A DNA stretch of 64,000 bases, taken from positions 1 through 64,000 of the forward strand of contig CASEAG010000031.1 of the NCBI GenBank assembly GCA_949285785.1, read 5' to 3'. Source of the DNA: an uncultured Spirochaetales bacterium. GTDB taxonomy: Bacteria; Spirochaetota; Spirochaetia; Sphaerochaetales; Sphaerochaetaceae. Made by a program: the position numbers and the translations under genes. Below are positions 51,697 to 60,447 of the stretch, in pieces. The notes beneath the pieces were generated by a model that saw only the letters and a program-made list of their open reading frames with translations, searched no databases and was not told the origin of the DNA. Each line of letters opens with the position of its first letter. Positions within the stretch are counted from its first letter, which is position 1.

Positions 51697-53207
51697 CAAT
51701 CGTCTCCGGAATATGGCACGCCGAGCTTGGGAAGAAGGATTATGAACGAGCTCCCGCCTCCCTCGACGCCTTCGTATCTTATCGAGCCGAGGTGGCTTCT
51801 GACCACGTTCCTCGAGAAGTACATCCCCATGCCCCAGTTCTGGCTGCTGGACTTGCTGGTGTAGAAGGGCTGCCAGATCTGTCTCAGCTCCCTGCGTCCT
51901 ATCCCCTTGCCGTGGTCGGTGATCCTTATCGAGACCCACAGCCGCTCGGTGGCGTACTCCAGCTCCACGGGCCTTGTCGGATCCGCCTCGATCTGGGCCT
52001 CGACCGCGTTCATGAGGATGTTCGCCACGGCCTCCGTCAGATTGTCCCCATCGGCCAGGACCTGTATCTCCTCACCTGCCGAGACAAGCTCGATTCCGGC
52101 ATCGGGGTGGTGGGAGCGCACCTTGTCGACGGCCTTGGCGATCACTGGCGACAGCGGGATGATTGACAGCGTGGATATCTCGCTCCTGGATGCCTTGTGG
52201 AGCGAGTCGAGCCTGTGGGACAGCTCCCTGTTTATCCGCGACAGACGGTTCAGATCCTCGTCGTCCGGGTATTTCTTCATGAGTCTGTTCAGCAGCAGCC
52301 CCTGTGCGATGAGCTCGTTCTTCGTCCCGTGGAAGAACATGCTCACACCCTTCGTCGCAAGACTGGCGCTGCGGCGCAGCGTGATCTCCTCGCGCCTCTC
52401 ATCGAATGTGGTCCTCGCGTAGCGCAGCATCGAGACGAATCCGACAAGGCCGAAGAGGATGCTTCCAACTATGACAAGAGCATACATCGCGGGCGACAGG
52501 GCGGGGGACAGGTACCACATGCCCAACAGGAACATGTAGTCGCTGCTGTAGAACATGTATATCTGTGCCGGGTCCTGCACCGCGTAGAACGCATATATCA
52601 GAGCAAGCGAGATGAGTATTGAGCTGCGCGTGAAGAACCTGCGCCGGAAGAATGGCAGCGTTATGCTGACCAGTTCCGCTACGAGAGTCGCCACCGCGAT
52701 GGCTATGTAGAGGTACACGTACGTCCTGGATGCGTACACGAGCGCCATGAGCACACTCTCGCCGGGACGGATCAGCGCCCGGAAGACGGATGGAATGTAT
52801 GCCACCATCATCAGGGCCGGCAGGATGAAGAGCGCCCAGGAGCGCCTCTTCACCTTCAGCGCGAGCGGGAACCAGGCCATGTCGAGCGATGTCAGCACCA
52901 GCAGAAGGGGGAAGCTGTAGCGCCCGACCGCGCTCATGAAGCCCAGCTGTTCGAATGTGACGATGCGGTACATGAACCAGTTCCGTATGCCTCTGGTCCC
53001 GAATAGTATTGTGCTGACCTCCCGTCCGATGCCTCCCTTCTTGGCTATGTACATCAGCGTCGCGAAGATGAACACGAAAAGGGAGAGGCATGTCAGCGCA
53101 AGCAGGATGCACCTGTGGTCGCGTCTGATGGCCAGCAGCACCAGGGATGTCACGAGAATCAGCGATACCAGTGCAAGAAGCAAAGAAGAACCCCCTCCAG
53201 CATGCAT
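51696..53207 (-). CDS. Membrane sensor histidine kinase
   Basis: The 503-residue protein has about seven predicted transmembrane segments over the first ~260 residues and no large periplasmic domain. A DHp-like helix with SMFFHGTKNELIAQG follows (His about 286), then a HATPase with N-box NILMNAVEAQIEAD, G1 DHGKGIGR and G2 WGMGMYFSRNVV. The sensed signal may be membrane-borne. It is coupled to the NarL regulator and lies 49 bases after the sulfonate/nitrate-type binding protein. Its N-terminal codons lie in a terminator-like hairpin and there is no ribosome binding site, so a later start is possible. Confidence 0.88.
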   Translation of the reverse strand: MHAGGGSSLLLALVSLILVTSLVLLAIRRDHRCILLALTCLSLFVFIFATLMYIAKKGGIGREVSTILFGTRGIRNWFMYRIVTFEQLGFMSAVGRYSFPLLLVLTSLDMAWFPLALKVKRRSWALFILPALMMVAYIPSVFRALIRPGESVLMALVYASRTYVYLYIAIAVATLVAELVSITLPFFRRRFFTRSSILISLALIYAFYAVQDPAQIYMFYSSDYMFLLGMWYLSPALSPAMYALVIVGSILFGLVGFVSMLRYARTTFDERREEITLRRSASLATKGVSMFFHGTKNELIAQGLLLNRLMKKYPDDEDLNRLSRINRELSHRLDSLHKASRSEISTLSIIPLSPVIAKAVDKVRSHHPDAGIELVSAGEEIQVLADGDNLTEAVANILMNAVEAQIEADPTRPVELEYATERLWVSIRITDHGKGIGRRELRQIWQPFYTSKSSSQNWGMGMYFSRNVVRSHLGSIRYEGVEGGGSSFIILLPKLGVPYSGDD

Positions 53208-53228
53208 TGTAGCACAGCCGGAGGGGGC
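53191..53228 (-). terminator. Terminator/attenuator between ABC operon and kinase gene
   Basis: CCCCCTCCgGC and GCtGGAGGGGG form a strong stem followed by TTCTTCTTTG on the minus strand. The kinase ATG (53207) lies in its loop. Confidence 0.7.
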
Positions 53229-53256
53229 TTTGTGTCATTGATGAGGCATCAGCGTC

Positions 53257-54246
53257 TTATTCCGCAGCCTCGAGCATGATGTCGAACATCACGTAATCGC
53301 TGACGGGTGTGGAAGGATCGACTTCGCTGCCGAAGCTCAGCTTCTGGACTTCGTACATCTTCTCGATCGTTCCGTCCTCGATCTGTGCGATCATCTCGTC
53401 GGCGGTGAGCCACTCGGCGTCTCCGCGCTGTGCATAGACCGTGTCGTAGCCGGCTCCAAGCACCTGGGCGACCCACTCTGCGGTCTGCTCGATGTTCTCG
53501 GCCCTGTAGTCCATGCCTGCATACAGTCCCTTGGTGAAGCGAACCAGGAGGTCCCTGTTCTCCTGGGCCCACTTGTCCATGACGATCCAGGATGCGACCG
53601 ATGCGCTCCTGTCGGAGAAGGTCACGTTGTCGGCGACGACGAACGCATCATCTCCGAGTGCATCGAGGATGGTGAAAGTGGCAGGGGACCAGTTGGCGCA
53701 TGCGTCCAGCGATCCGCTGGTCATGGCGCTGGTGATGGCGGCTGCATCCATCTCGTATGCGGTCACGTCGTCCATCGTGAGGCCTGCGCTCTCGAGGGTC
53801 CACTTGAGGATCTGCTCGCTGGAGGTTCCGGATGCATATCCGATGCTCTTGCCCTTGAGGGAGGCGGGGTCCTCCGTGACTCCGTGGCTTCTGAGTCCGA
53901 TGACCGCATCCCCGTTGCCGACATGGCTGAACGCGAAGATCTTGGCCCTGCCGTTGACGCACAGCTTGTGGGCGCCGTGTCCGATGTAGCCGATGTCGAT
54001 CGATCCGCTCTCCATGGCGGCGATGATCGTTGGGCCGTCTGCGAACTCGACGAGCTCGACCTGGATGCCCTGCTCTTCGAAGGCTCCGGTCTCGATTCCG
54101 GCCACCAGCGAGCACAGCGAGGCGTAGTTGGTCATGTATGCGACACGTACCGTCTCGAGTCCGCCTGCATCCTCTGACGATCCCTGTGCGAAGACGCCCG
54201 TGATGGCGACGAGGGCGATGAGAAGCATTGCGATTGTCTTCTTCAT
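53257..54246 (-). CDS. Nitrate/sulfonate/taurine-type ABC binding protein
   Basis: The 329-residue SsuA/NMT1-like protein has a signal peptide (AMLLIALVAITGVFA, cut before QGSSED; no lipobox Cys). The mature protein shows VRVAYMTNYASLCSLVAGIE, DIGYIGHGAHKLCVNG (about 75-90), KSIGYASGTSSEQILKW (about 130-146) and ACANWSPATFTIL. The family binds sulfonates, nitrate, taurine, or thiamine precursors; the ligand cannot be decided here. Third gene of the permease-ATPase-binding protein operon. Confidence 0.88.
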   Translation of the reverse strand: MKKTIAMLLIALVAITGVFAQGSSEDAGGLETVRVAYMTNYASLCSLVAGIETGAFEEQGIQVELVEFADGPTIIAAMESGSIDIGYIGHGAHKLCVNGRAKIFAFSHVGNGDAVIGLRSHGVTEDPASLKGKSIGYASGTSSEQILKWTLESAGLTMDDVTAYEMDAAAITSAMTSGSLDACANWSPATFTILDALGDDAFVVADNVTFSDRSASVASWIVMDKWAQENRDLLVRFTKGLYAGMDYRAENIEQTAEWVAQVLGAGYDTVYAQRGDAEWLTADEMIAQIEDGTIEKMYEVQKLSFGSEVDPSTPVSDYVMFDIMLEAAE

Positions 54247-54277
54247 AAGATATCTCTCCTTTTTCCTTTTTTTTGTC

Positions 54278-55069
54278 CTATTTCCTGACTTCCAGGTATT
54301 CCTGGTAGACCTGTGACCAGATGTGGTTCTTCAGCTCGAGGAAGTGCGGATCCATCTTGGTCTCCTGGTTCCTCGGGTAGGGGATGTCAACGTCGACGAT
54401 CTCCTTGATGCGTCCGGGACGTGCGCTCATGATGACGACACGCTGTCCGAGTATGAGCGCCTCGTCGACGTCATGGGTGATGAAGAAGCAGGTCTTGCGC
54501 TCCTTCTCCCAGGTGTCGAGCAGCTCCTGCTGAAGCTGTGTCCTCGTCTGCGCATCAAGCGCTCCGAAGGGCTCGTCCATCAGCAGTATCTCGGGATTGG
54601 CGGCATAGGCGCGGGCGATTGCGACACGCTGCTTCATTCCTCCGGACAGCTCCTTTGGATAGTGGTCCGCGAACTTCTCGAGATCGACCATCTTGATGTA
54701 CTTCATGGCGATCTCCTCCGCGGCGAATCCCTTGATGCCCCTCATGTCCAGAGGGAAGAGCACGTTCTTCTTCACCGTGAGCCAGGGGAAGAGCGCGTAC
54801 TGCTGGAACACGACGCCTCTGTCCTTTCCCGTCCCGTGGACCTCCTGTCCGTTGCACAGTACGCGTCCGCTGGTCGGCTCGAGAAGACCTGCGATGATGT
54901 TCAGCAGCGTCGACTTGCCGCAGCCCGAAGGTCCGACGACCGTGACGAACTCGTTGTCGGCGATGTTGAGGTTCACTCCATTCAGGGCGACGACCTCGCC
55001 GGTGCGTCCCTGGTATGTCTTCCTGACGTCCTCTATGACGACCTTTATATCTCTCTCTTCTCCTGCCAT
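54278..55069 (-). CDS. SsuB/TauB-type ABC ATP-binding protein
   Basis: The 263-residue protein has Walker A VGPSGCGKSTLLNIIAG (about 41-57), Q-loop VFQQYALFPWLTV, signature [16 protein letters not shown] (about 143-158), Walker B ILLMDEPFGALDAQTR and switch THDVDEALILGQRV, the usual pattern for nitrate/sulfonate importers. It overlaps the permease 3' end by 25 bases. Confidence 0.94.
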   Translation of the reverse strand: MAGEERDIKVVIEDVRKTYQGRTGEVVALNGVNLNIADNEFVTVVGPSGCGKSTLLNIIAGLLEPTSGRVLCNGQEVHGTGKDRGVVFQQYALFPWLTVKKNVLFPLDMRGIKGFAAEEIAMKYIKMVDLEKFADHYPKELSGGMKQRVAIARAYAANPEILLMDEPFGALDAQTRTQLQQELLDTWEKERKTCFFITHDVDEALILGQRVVIMSARPGRIKEIVDVDIPYPRNQETKMDPHFLELKNHIWSQVYQEYLEVRK

Positions 55070-55839
55070 CCCGTAAGCTTCCTCTCAAGCAGCTTGATGA
55101 TCTTCTCGACCGTGATACCTATGATTCCGATGATGATTATGTACAGCAGCATCGGAGCCGTCTCGAAGTTGTTGTTCAGACTCCTGATCCTCATTCCAAG
55201 TCCTGCGAACGCTCCCGTCGACTCCGCGGCGATGAGCGTCGTGAGCGCGACGGAGGCGCCAAGACGGACGGCGGTGAGGATGAAGGGCAGGCTGGCCGGT
55301 GCCAGGACGCGGATGAAGATGTCCTTGTCCTTTGCTCCCAGGACGCGTGCCGCCTTGATCAGCGTCTCGTCGATGTTGATGATTCCCTGGTAGATCGTGA
55401 TGCACATGATCAGGAATGTCGCGATCGTGATGACGATCACCTGCGGCTTGCGTCCGACGCCTGCCGCGATGACGATCAGGGGGACGTATGCCAGAGGCGG
55501 AATGTTCCTGATGAACTGGATCCAGGGCTCCACGATTCTCCTGAACGGGTTGTACCAGGCCATGAGTATCGCGACCGGAAGCGCGATGACGAAGCCCAGC
55601 AGGTAGCCCAGGCCGACGCTGATCAGCGAGGACTGGATGTCCTTGAACAGGACGCCGCGCTCGATCATGACGGGGATCTGCTGGAACACGACTATGATGT
55701 TTGGAAACGACCGGGAGGTCGATGGCAGAACGGACAGGATGGTCCATACGATTATCGCTGCAGCGAGCGACAGGGCCAGCCACATCCAGTTGCGCGCCTT
55801 GTCAGAGACACCTCCCTTCTTTGCCTTGTCAGATGCCAT
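55045..55839 (-). CDS. SsuC/TauC-type ABC permease
   Basis: The 264-residue protein with about six helices has SVGLGYLLGFVIALPVAI (about 74-91), FIRNIPPLAYVPLIVIAAG, and the coupling loop AARVLGAKDKDIFIRVLAPASLPFIL (AARVLGAKDKDIFIRVLAPA, about 167-186). AAGGAGATATC precedes ATG 55839; the upstream extension is not membrane-like. First gene of the operon. Confidence 0.93.
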   Translation of the reverse strand: MASDKAKKGGVSDKARNWMWLALSLAAAIIVWTILSVLPSTSRSFPNIIVVFQQIPVMIERGVLFKDIQSSLISVGLGYLLGFVIALPVAILMAWYNPFRRIVEPWIQFIRNIPPLAYVPLIVIAAGVGRKPQVIVITIATFLIMCITIYQGIINIDETLIKAARVLGAKDKDIFIRVLAPASLPFILTAVRLGASVALTTLIAAESTGAFAGLGMRIRSLNNNFETAPMLLYIIIIGIIGITVEKIIKLLERKLTGWQEKREI

Positions 55840-55923
55840 GATATCTCCTTTTGCATTCAGCCTAGCATGGCATGGCAGGTTGAAAAGGCTGAAATTTCTT
55901 ACGCCCTCCCGTGGACATGAAGA

Positions 55924-55944
55924 GGGCGCCCTGTCCAGGCGCCC
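55924..55944 (-). terminator. Terminator of the amino-sugar operon
   Basis: GGGCGCC-ctgtcca-GGCGCCC, perfect 7-bp arms, 15 bases beyond the aldolase stop, followed on the minus strand by CTCTTCAT. Confidence 0.7.
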
Positions 55945-55958
55945 ACATCCCATAAGCT

Positions 55959-57113
55959 TCAAATTCCGGCCTTGCGGTAGCGCTCGGCCATCTCGTCGAG
56001 CGTGGCCGGCTGGACGAAACGGGCCTTGCCAACCTGGTCGAACTCGACCAGAAGTCTTCCGATGCCCTCCATCACGCCGTCTCTGATGGCGTCTGTGAGC
56101 ATTCTGACGCTGTCAGATGGAATCGTGCCGTACATGACGGTGTCCATGACCGCGGCAAGGTACACACGCGGGTCGAAGGCCTTCGGGTTTGCATCCATGA
56201 GCCTCCACACCGGTGCCAGATGCACGTCCTCCTTCAGCTCCGGGTTGCGTGTGAAGAGCAGACGCACGTTGCGCGTCACCGCAAGACGGATGTCGGTGTC
56301 GACGTTGATCTTGGCGATTCCCATGTGCGAGACAGCCTTGAGCTGGTCCAGCGGGATTCCGTGCGCCTCGTCAAGCCGTCCGCCGAGATCGTCGATCTCG
56401 TCCACGATGTACTTCGGGACCGTGGATGAGCCGTGCGATACCAGGAAGCCGGTGATGCCCTCGTGTCTGAGAAGCTCCTTGATGGCTATGGCTATCTCCT
56501 TGCGCAGGACGGCGTTCCTTCCTTTGCTTGCTCCGTGCATCGTGCCGTAGCTTATCGCAAGCGCGTCGACGCCGGTGTCCTTGAAGAAGCGAAGCCCGTC
56601 CAGAGGTCTGGTGTATGTCGACGAGAGCGAGAAGACATGGTCCTCGACTCCGGCAAGTACTCCGAGCTCGCCTTCGACCGTGACACCGCGTTCATGGGCG
56701 TACTTCACGACCTCGCGCGTGAGCTCGATGTTCTCCTCCAGCGGAAGCGACGAGCCGTCTATCATGACGGAGGTGTAGCCTGCGTCTATGGCGGCCTTGA
56801 CCGAGTCGAAGTCGCGTCCATGGTCCAGATGCAGGGCGATGGGGATGGGGGAGTCCTCTGCGATGCGTTTCACGGCATCCGCTATGTTCTTCGCGCCCTT
56901 CCTCTTGTCCTCCAGCGTGGCGTTCATGAAGTCGGTCCTGCCTCCCATGAAGCCGTTGGCCAGGTCGGCCCCCTGGAGTATGGCGGGGGCGTGGAAGATC
57001 TCATGGATCCTCACTGCGGCCTCTGCCTGGCATACCGCGTTCACGTTGAATGCGCCGGCCGCGTAGTCATGCGTCTCGGTCGTCTCGAGTATGCATCTCA
57101 TTGGTACAAGCAT
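55959..57113 (-). CDS. fba: Class II fructose-bisphosphate aldolase
   Basis: The 384-residue zinc aldolase has AGAFNVNAVCQAEAAV (about 19-34), metal His in ALHLDHGRDFDSVKAAIDAG (about 92-111), VMIDGSSLP, EGELGVLAG, ISYGTMHGASKG (about 187), FLVSHGSSTVP (about 222) and KINVDTDIRLA (about 269). It cleaves fructose-1,6-bisphosphate to triose phosphates; tagatose-bisphosphate is an alternative substrate for the family. Last gene of the pfk-nagB-nagA-fba operon, 10 bases after nagA. Confidence 0.9.
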   Translation of the reverse strand: MLVPMRCILETTETHDYAAGAFNVNAVCQAEAAVRIHEIFHAPAILQGADLANGFMGGRTDFMNATLEDKRKGAKNIADAVKRIAEDSPIPIALHLDHGRDFDSVKAAIDAGYTSVMIDGSSLPLEENIELTREVVKYAHERGVTVEGELGVLAGVEDHVFSLSSTYTRPLDGLRFFKDTGVDALAISYGTMHGASKGRNAVLRKEIAIAIKELLRHEGITGFLVSHGSSTVPKYIVDEIDDLGGRLDEAHGIPLDQLKAVSHMGIAKINVDTDIRLAVTRNVRLLFTRNPELKEDVHLAPVWRLMDANPKAFDPRVYLAAVMDTVMYGTIPSDSVRMLTDAIRDGVMEGIGRLLVEFDQVGKARFVQPATLDEMAERYRKAGI

Positions 57114-57123
57114 GTAGTCCTCC

Positions 57124-58245
57124 TCATCTGTGCCAGACGGTCCAGCCGCCGACGACGGTCCTCACGACCCGTCCATTCTCGTCCACAAGGCAGAAGTCCG
57201 CCCTGAGTCCTTCTTCTATCGCGCCCCTGTCGGCAAGGCCGAGAAGCCTGGCCTGGTTCGTTGCGAGTATCCTCTGCAGATGCCAGTCATCCGCACCTGT
57301 GAAGGCCTTGAGGTTCCTGTAGGCCTTGTCCAGGGTGAGCGTGCTGCCCGCCCTGACTCCGTCCACAAGCTTCGCATCCCCGTCCTCGCCGACGATGACG
57401 TCGTTCACGCCGAGCTTGTAGGTGCCGGCGGGAAGACCCGTGGCCATTATCGAGTCGCTTATGCAGACCACCTTGTCCCAGCCCTTCGTCTTCAGGATGA
57501 GCCTTACTGTGGCCGGATGCAGATGGAAGCCGTCGCTGATCATCTCGCAGTAGACCTCGTCACGCTCCAGGCTCGCTCCGCTTATCGCGGGGCGGTGCAT
57601 GTGGAACAGCTTCATCGCGTTGAACAGATGGGTGGCGCTGGTCACCCCGTGCTCCACGGCCTCGATCGCCGTGTCGTAGTCGGCGGCGCTGTGCCCCATC
57701 GACACAACTATGCCCGTGTGGCTGCGTATCTGGTCGATCAGATCCATCATCCCCTCGACTTCCGGGGCCAGCGTGATGTACTTCACTCTGCCGCCCGAGA
57801 GTGCGACAAGCTTCTCCAGGAACGGCCAGTCGGGCTTCCTTATGAGCTCCGGCGGCATGGCTCCCTTGTACTCCTGGCAGAGGAATGGGCCTTCGAGATG
57901 GATGCCCATCACGTCCGCACCTCCGACCGGAGTCGAGAGAGCCTTGCCGAGCGTGGCCATGAGCTCCTCCATCTTGTCCTCCGTGTCGGTCATGACGGAC
58001 AGAAGCACGCTGGTGACGCCATGGCTTGCGTAGAATCTGGAAAGCCTGTCCACGTCATCCCATCCCGTGATGTGATTCACGTCTATTCTGTCGGCCCCGT
58101 GGGTGTGGATGTCGATGAAGCCCGGCAGCATCAGAAGCTGTGCTTCCCCTGAGGCCGACGTGATCGAGGTGAATACCCCGTCATCGTATGCGACGTCCAC
58201 TGTCCGCTGTCCGTCCGCAGTCGCAATGCGTACTCTCTCGACCAT
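57124..58245 (-). CDS. nagA: N-acetylglucosamine-6-phosphate deacetylase
   Basis: The 373-residue amidohydrolase has LPGFIDIHTHG (HxH, about 39-49), GIHLEGPFLC (Glu ligand, about 124-133), VSMGHSAADYD (His, about 183), SATHLFNAM and CISDSIMATGLPAGTYKLG with the catalytic Asp (about 267). It deacetylates GlcNAc-6-P to GlcN-6-P. Its ATG overlaps the nagB stop (ATGA). Confidence 0.94.
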   Translation of the reverse strand: MVERVRIATADGQRTVDVAYDDGVFTSITSASGEAQLLMLPGFIDIHTHGADRIDVNHITGWDDVDRLSRFYASHGVTSVLLSVMTDTEDKMEELMATLGKALSTPVGGADVMGIHLEGPFLCQEYKGAMPPELIRKPDWPFLEKLVALSGGRVKYITLAPEVEGMMDLIDQIRSHTGIVVSMGHSAADYDTAIEAVEHGVTSATHLFNAMKLFHMHRPAISGASLERDEVYCEMISDGFHLHPATVRLILKTKGWDKVVCISDSIMATGLPAGTYKLGVNDVIVGEDGDAKLVDGVRAGSTLTLDKAYRNLKAFTGADDWHLQRILATNQARLLGLADRGAIEEGLRADFCLVDENGRVVRTVVGGWTVWHR

Positions 58246-59060
58246 CAGAACGCGACCTCCGCGGCGACATCGTTGACGTAGACCAGTGCATCGGGGTGCC
58301 TCTGCATCAGCGTGACGGGGAATGAGCCGGAGGGCTCGTCGAACAGCGCCCGCCTGATGACAGCCCTGTGCCAGGGACGGAAGACGCCGAGCCTGATCTT
58401 CCTGGCCATGAGTATCTCCTTCATGCCGATGGTCACCGCATGGCGCGGCATCGCGTCGATAGCGCCGTTGAGGTCTCCTATGGCGTTGGCGACCAGGGTC
58501 TCGCGGCTGATGGCGAGCGCACGAGTGGTGCGCGAGGCGAACTCGTCGGCGCTTACGTCCTCGGCTTCGTTGAAGGCCACGTGGCCGTTGATGCCGATTC
58601 CTCCGAAGCAGATGTCGACCTTGCCAAGCTCATGGATGATGGACAATATGCGGCCGGGATCGGCGGGGTCGGGGAAGATCCTGTGCGACTGCGGGACGTT
58701 CAGCTCATCCGGCAGCTGGCTGTACAGACTCCTGTCCATGAAACCGCGGAAGGAGAGCCTGTCGTTCCTGTCAATGTAGCTCAGCTCGTCATCCAGATAC
58801 TCGTCCATGTTGATCAGCCATACGTCCTTCAGGCTGATCCTGTCCTTCAGCACGCGCTGGACGAAGAACGGGTACTGGCCCACGGGTCCCACCGGAACGA
58901 TGAAGACGGTCTTCTCGCCCCTGGCTGCGTTGTCCACTATCGTGTCGGCCATTTCGTCGGCCATCCTCATGAAGACCTCCTGGCTCGATGCCAGGCAGAC
59001 CGTCCTGATTCTTCCTTCCCCGAAGCGCTCCTTGGGGTATGAGTAGTATTTCTTGTCCAT
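58245..59060 (-). CDS. nagB: Glucosamine-6-phosphate deaminase
   Basis: The 271-residue NagB/RpiA-fold protein has FIVPVGPVGQYP (phosphate loop), VWLINMDEYLDDELSYI (about 73-89; catalytic Asp), GGIGINGHVAFNEAED (about 141-156; the usual D-G-H reads N-G-H), TRALAISRET and a C-terminal SFPVTLMQRHPD (lid and Gln). It converts GlcN-6-P to fructose-6-P and ammonia. GGAGGGAG precedes ATG 59060, 12 bases after the phosphofructokinase stop. Confidence 0.9.
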   Translation of the reverse strand: MDKKYYSYPKERFGEGRIRTVCLASSQEVFMRMADEMADTIVDNAARGEKTVFIVPVGPVGQYPFFVQRVLKDRISLKDVWLINMDEYLDDELSYIDRNDRLSFRGFMDRSLYSQLPDELNVPQSHRIFPDPADPGRILSIIHELGKVDICFGGIGINGHVAFNEAEDVSADEFASRTTRALAISRETLVANAIGDLNGAIDAMPRHAVTIGMKEILMARKIRLGVFRPWHRAVIRRALFDEPSGSFPVTLMQRHPDALVYVNDVAAEVAF

Positions 59061-59071
59061 ATGCTCCCTCC

Positions 59072-60232
59072 TCACTGGCAGGTGAATGTCGTGAAGTCCC
59101 CTAGTCCGTCCTTCGACAGCAGTGGAGACATGTATGATCTGAAATCGTCGCTGACGCCGAAGCCGTCTGCGTCGATGAATGATGAGGGCATACACCGCTC
59201 GCAGAGTATCTCGTCGCTGATGTCCACGACGTCGATCCTGCTTCCATACGGCTCGTCGGATGTCCGGGTGATGATGCTCATCGTCCCGTTCCGTCCTTCG
59301 AGCGCCGCCATGGCGCTGGCCTGGCCGCATGCATACGCCTCGTCCCTGTCAAGTGCGCTCTGCCATGCGATGGATGAGCGCGAGAGGATACCGGGCTTCT
59401 CGCTGCGGCTCTTGATGCCCAGCCTCTTCGTGATTGTCTGGCTCAGCTTTGCCGAAACGTCGCCGAAATAGACCGAACGTCCGACCCGGAACACGGGGTC
59501 GACTATCGGAGTGCCGTCCTTGTAGTGCAGGCCTTCGCTGGCGACGACCACGACTCCACCCTTGGTGGCGTACAGCTCCTCGACTCTTTTCAGGAATGCG
59601 TCCTCGTCGTAGTCCGTCTCCGGCAGCAGGATCATGTCAGGTCCGGGGACGTCGGCGGTGGAGGCGAGGGCACTGGCCGCCGTGATCCATCCGGCATTGC
59701 GTCCGAACGATTCGATGACGACGACATGTATCGGCAGTCCCTTCACGTCATACATCGCCTCCCTGACGGATCCCGCCATGTACAATGCCGCGCTGATGAA
59801 GCCCGGACTGTGATCGGTCAGCGACAGGTCGTTGTCCATCGTCTTGGGGATTCCCGTGACGGTGATGCCATGACCTGCACATGCCCTGGCCAGGCGCCTG
59901 ACCGTGTCCATCGTCCCGTTGCCTCCGCTTCCGATGACATGTGAAAAGCCCTGGTCGGCAAGAATGGCTGCGATGTGTTCGTAGTCCTCGTCCTCGAGAT
60001 GGTCTCTGCCGCTGCCGATTGCACTGCCGGGGCTTCGCGAGAGTCTCGAGAGCGCATCGCGGTCGAGCGGGGGGAATCTCCTTATGCCGTCCTCCAGAAC
60101 CTTTGCGATTCCGTAACGCGCATAGTACAGCTGGTCGACCCCAGTCGACTGCAGAGCATCCAGCGCACCGGCAAGTCCGCTGTTGAGCACGGCCGTAGGG
60201 CCGCCTCCATGGAACAGGATGACCTTATTCAT
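59072..60232 (-). CDS. 6-phosphofructokinase, PPi- or ATP-dependent
   Basis: The 386-residue PfkA-family enzyme has VILFHGGGPTAVLNSG at the N-terminus, GSGGNGTMDT (about 98-107) and PKTMDNDLSLTDHSPG (about 129-144) with the catalytic Asp. Lys in PKTMDND is typical of PPi-dependent enzymes, but the GGNG loop has Gly where they usually have Asp, so the phosphoryl donor is uncertain. It phosphorylates fructose-6-P from nagB to the substrate of the operon's aldolase. Start 60232 begins the fold. Confidence 0.88.
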   Translation of the reverse strand: MNKVILFHGGGPTAVLNSGLAGALDALQSTGVDQLYYARYGIAKVLEDGIRRFPPLDRDALSRLSRSPGSAIGSGRDHLEDEDYEHIAAILADQGFSHVIGSGGNGTMDTVRRLARACAGHGITVTGIPKTMDNDLSLTDHSPGFISAALYMAGSVREAMYDVKGLPIHVVVIESFGRNAGWITAASALASTADVPGPDMILLPETDYDEDAFLKRVEELYATKGGVVVVASEGLHYKDGTPIVDPVFRVGRSVYFGDVSAKLSQTITKRLGIKSRSEKPGILSRSSIAWQSALDRDEAYACGQASAMAALEGRNGTMSIITRTSDEPYGSRIDVVDISDEILCERCMPSSFIDADGFGVSDDFRSYMSPLLSKDGLGDFTTFTCQ

Positions 60233-60355
60233 GGCGGCTTTCCCGGGTGACGTCCCGCATGGAGACATCGGGTATTTCATGGTTGTGCAAAAATTTGTCC
60301 TCTCCTCTTGTTCCTTTTCAGGCTATCATGGGAAACGACCGTTGGCAAAGGAAAG

Positions 60356-60367
60356 ATTTGTCCAAAT
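60356..60367. promoter_or_regulatory. Possible operator of the amino-sugar operon
   Basis: ATTTG-tc-CAAAT dyad lies 124 bases upstream of the phosphofructokinase start. ATTTGTCC occurs again nearer the gene (60291-60298). The evidence is symmetry only. Confidence 0.3.
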
Positions 60368-60447
60368 TCTTGGATTGGAAATCGCGGTGTAAATCGGCCT
60401 TCTGAATGGCTCCGATCGGATGTATCATCATGTCTGTGAGGAGGACC

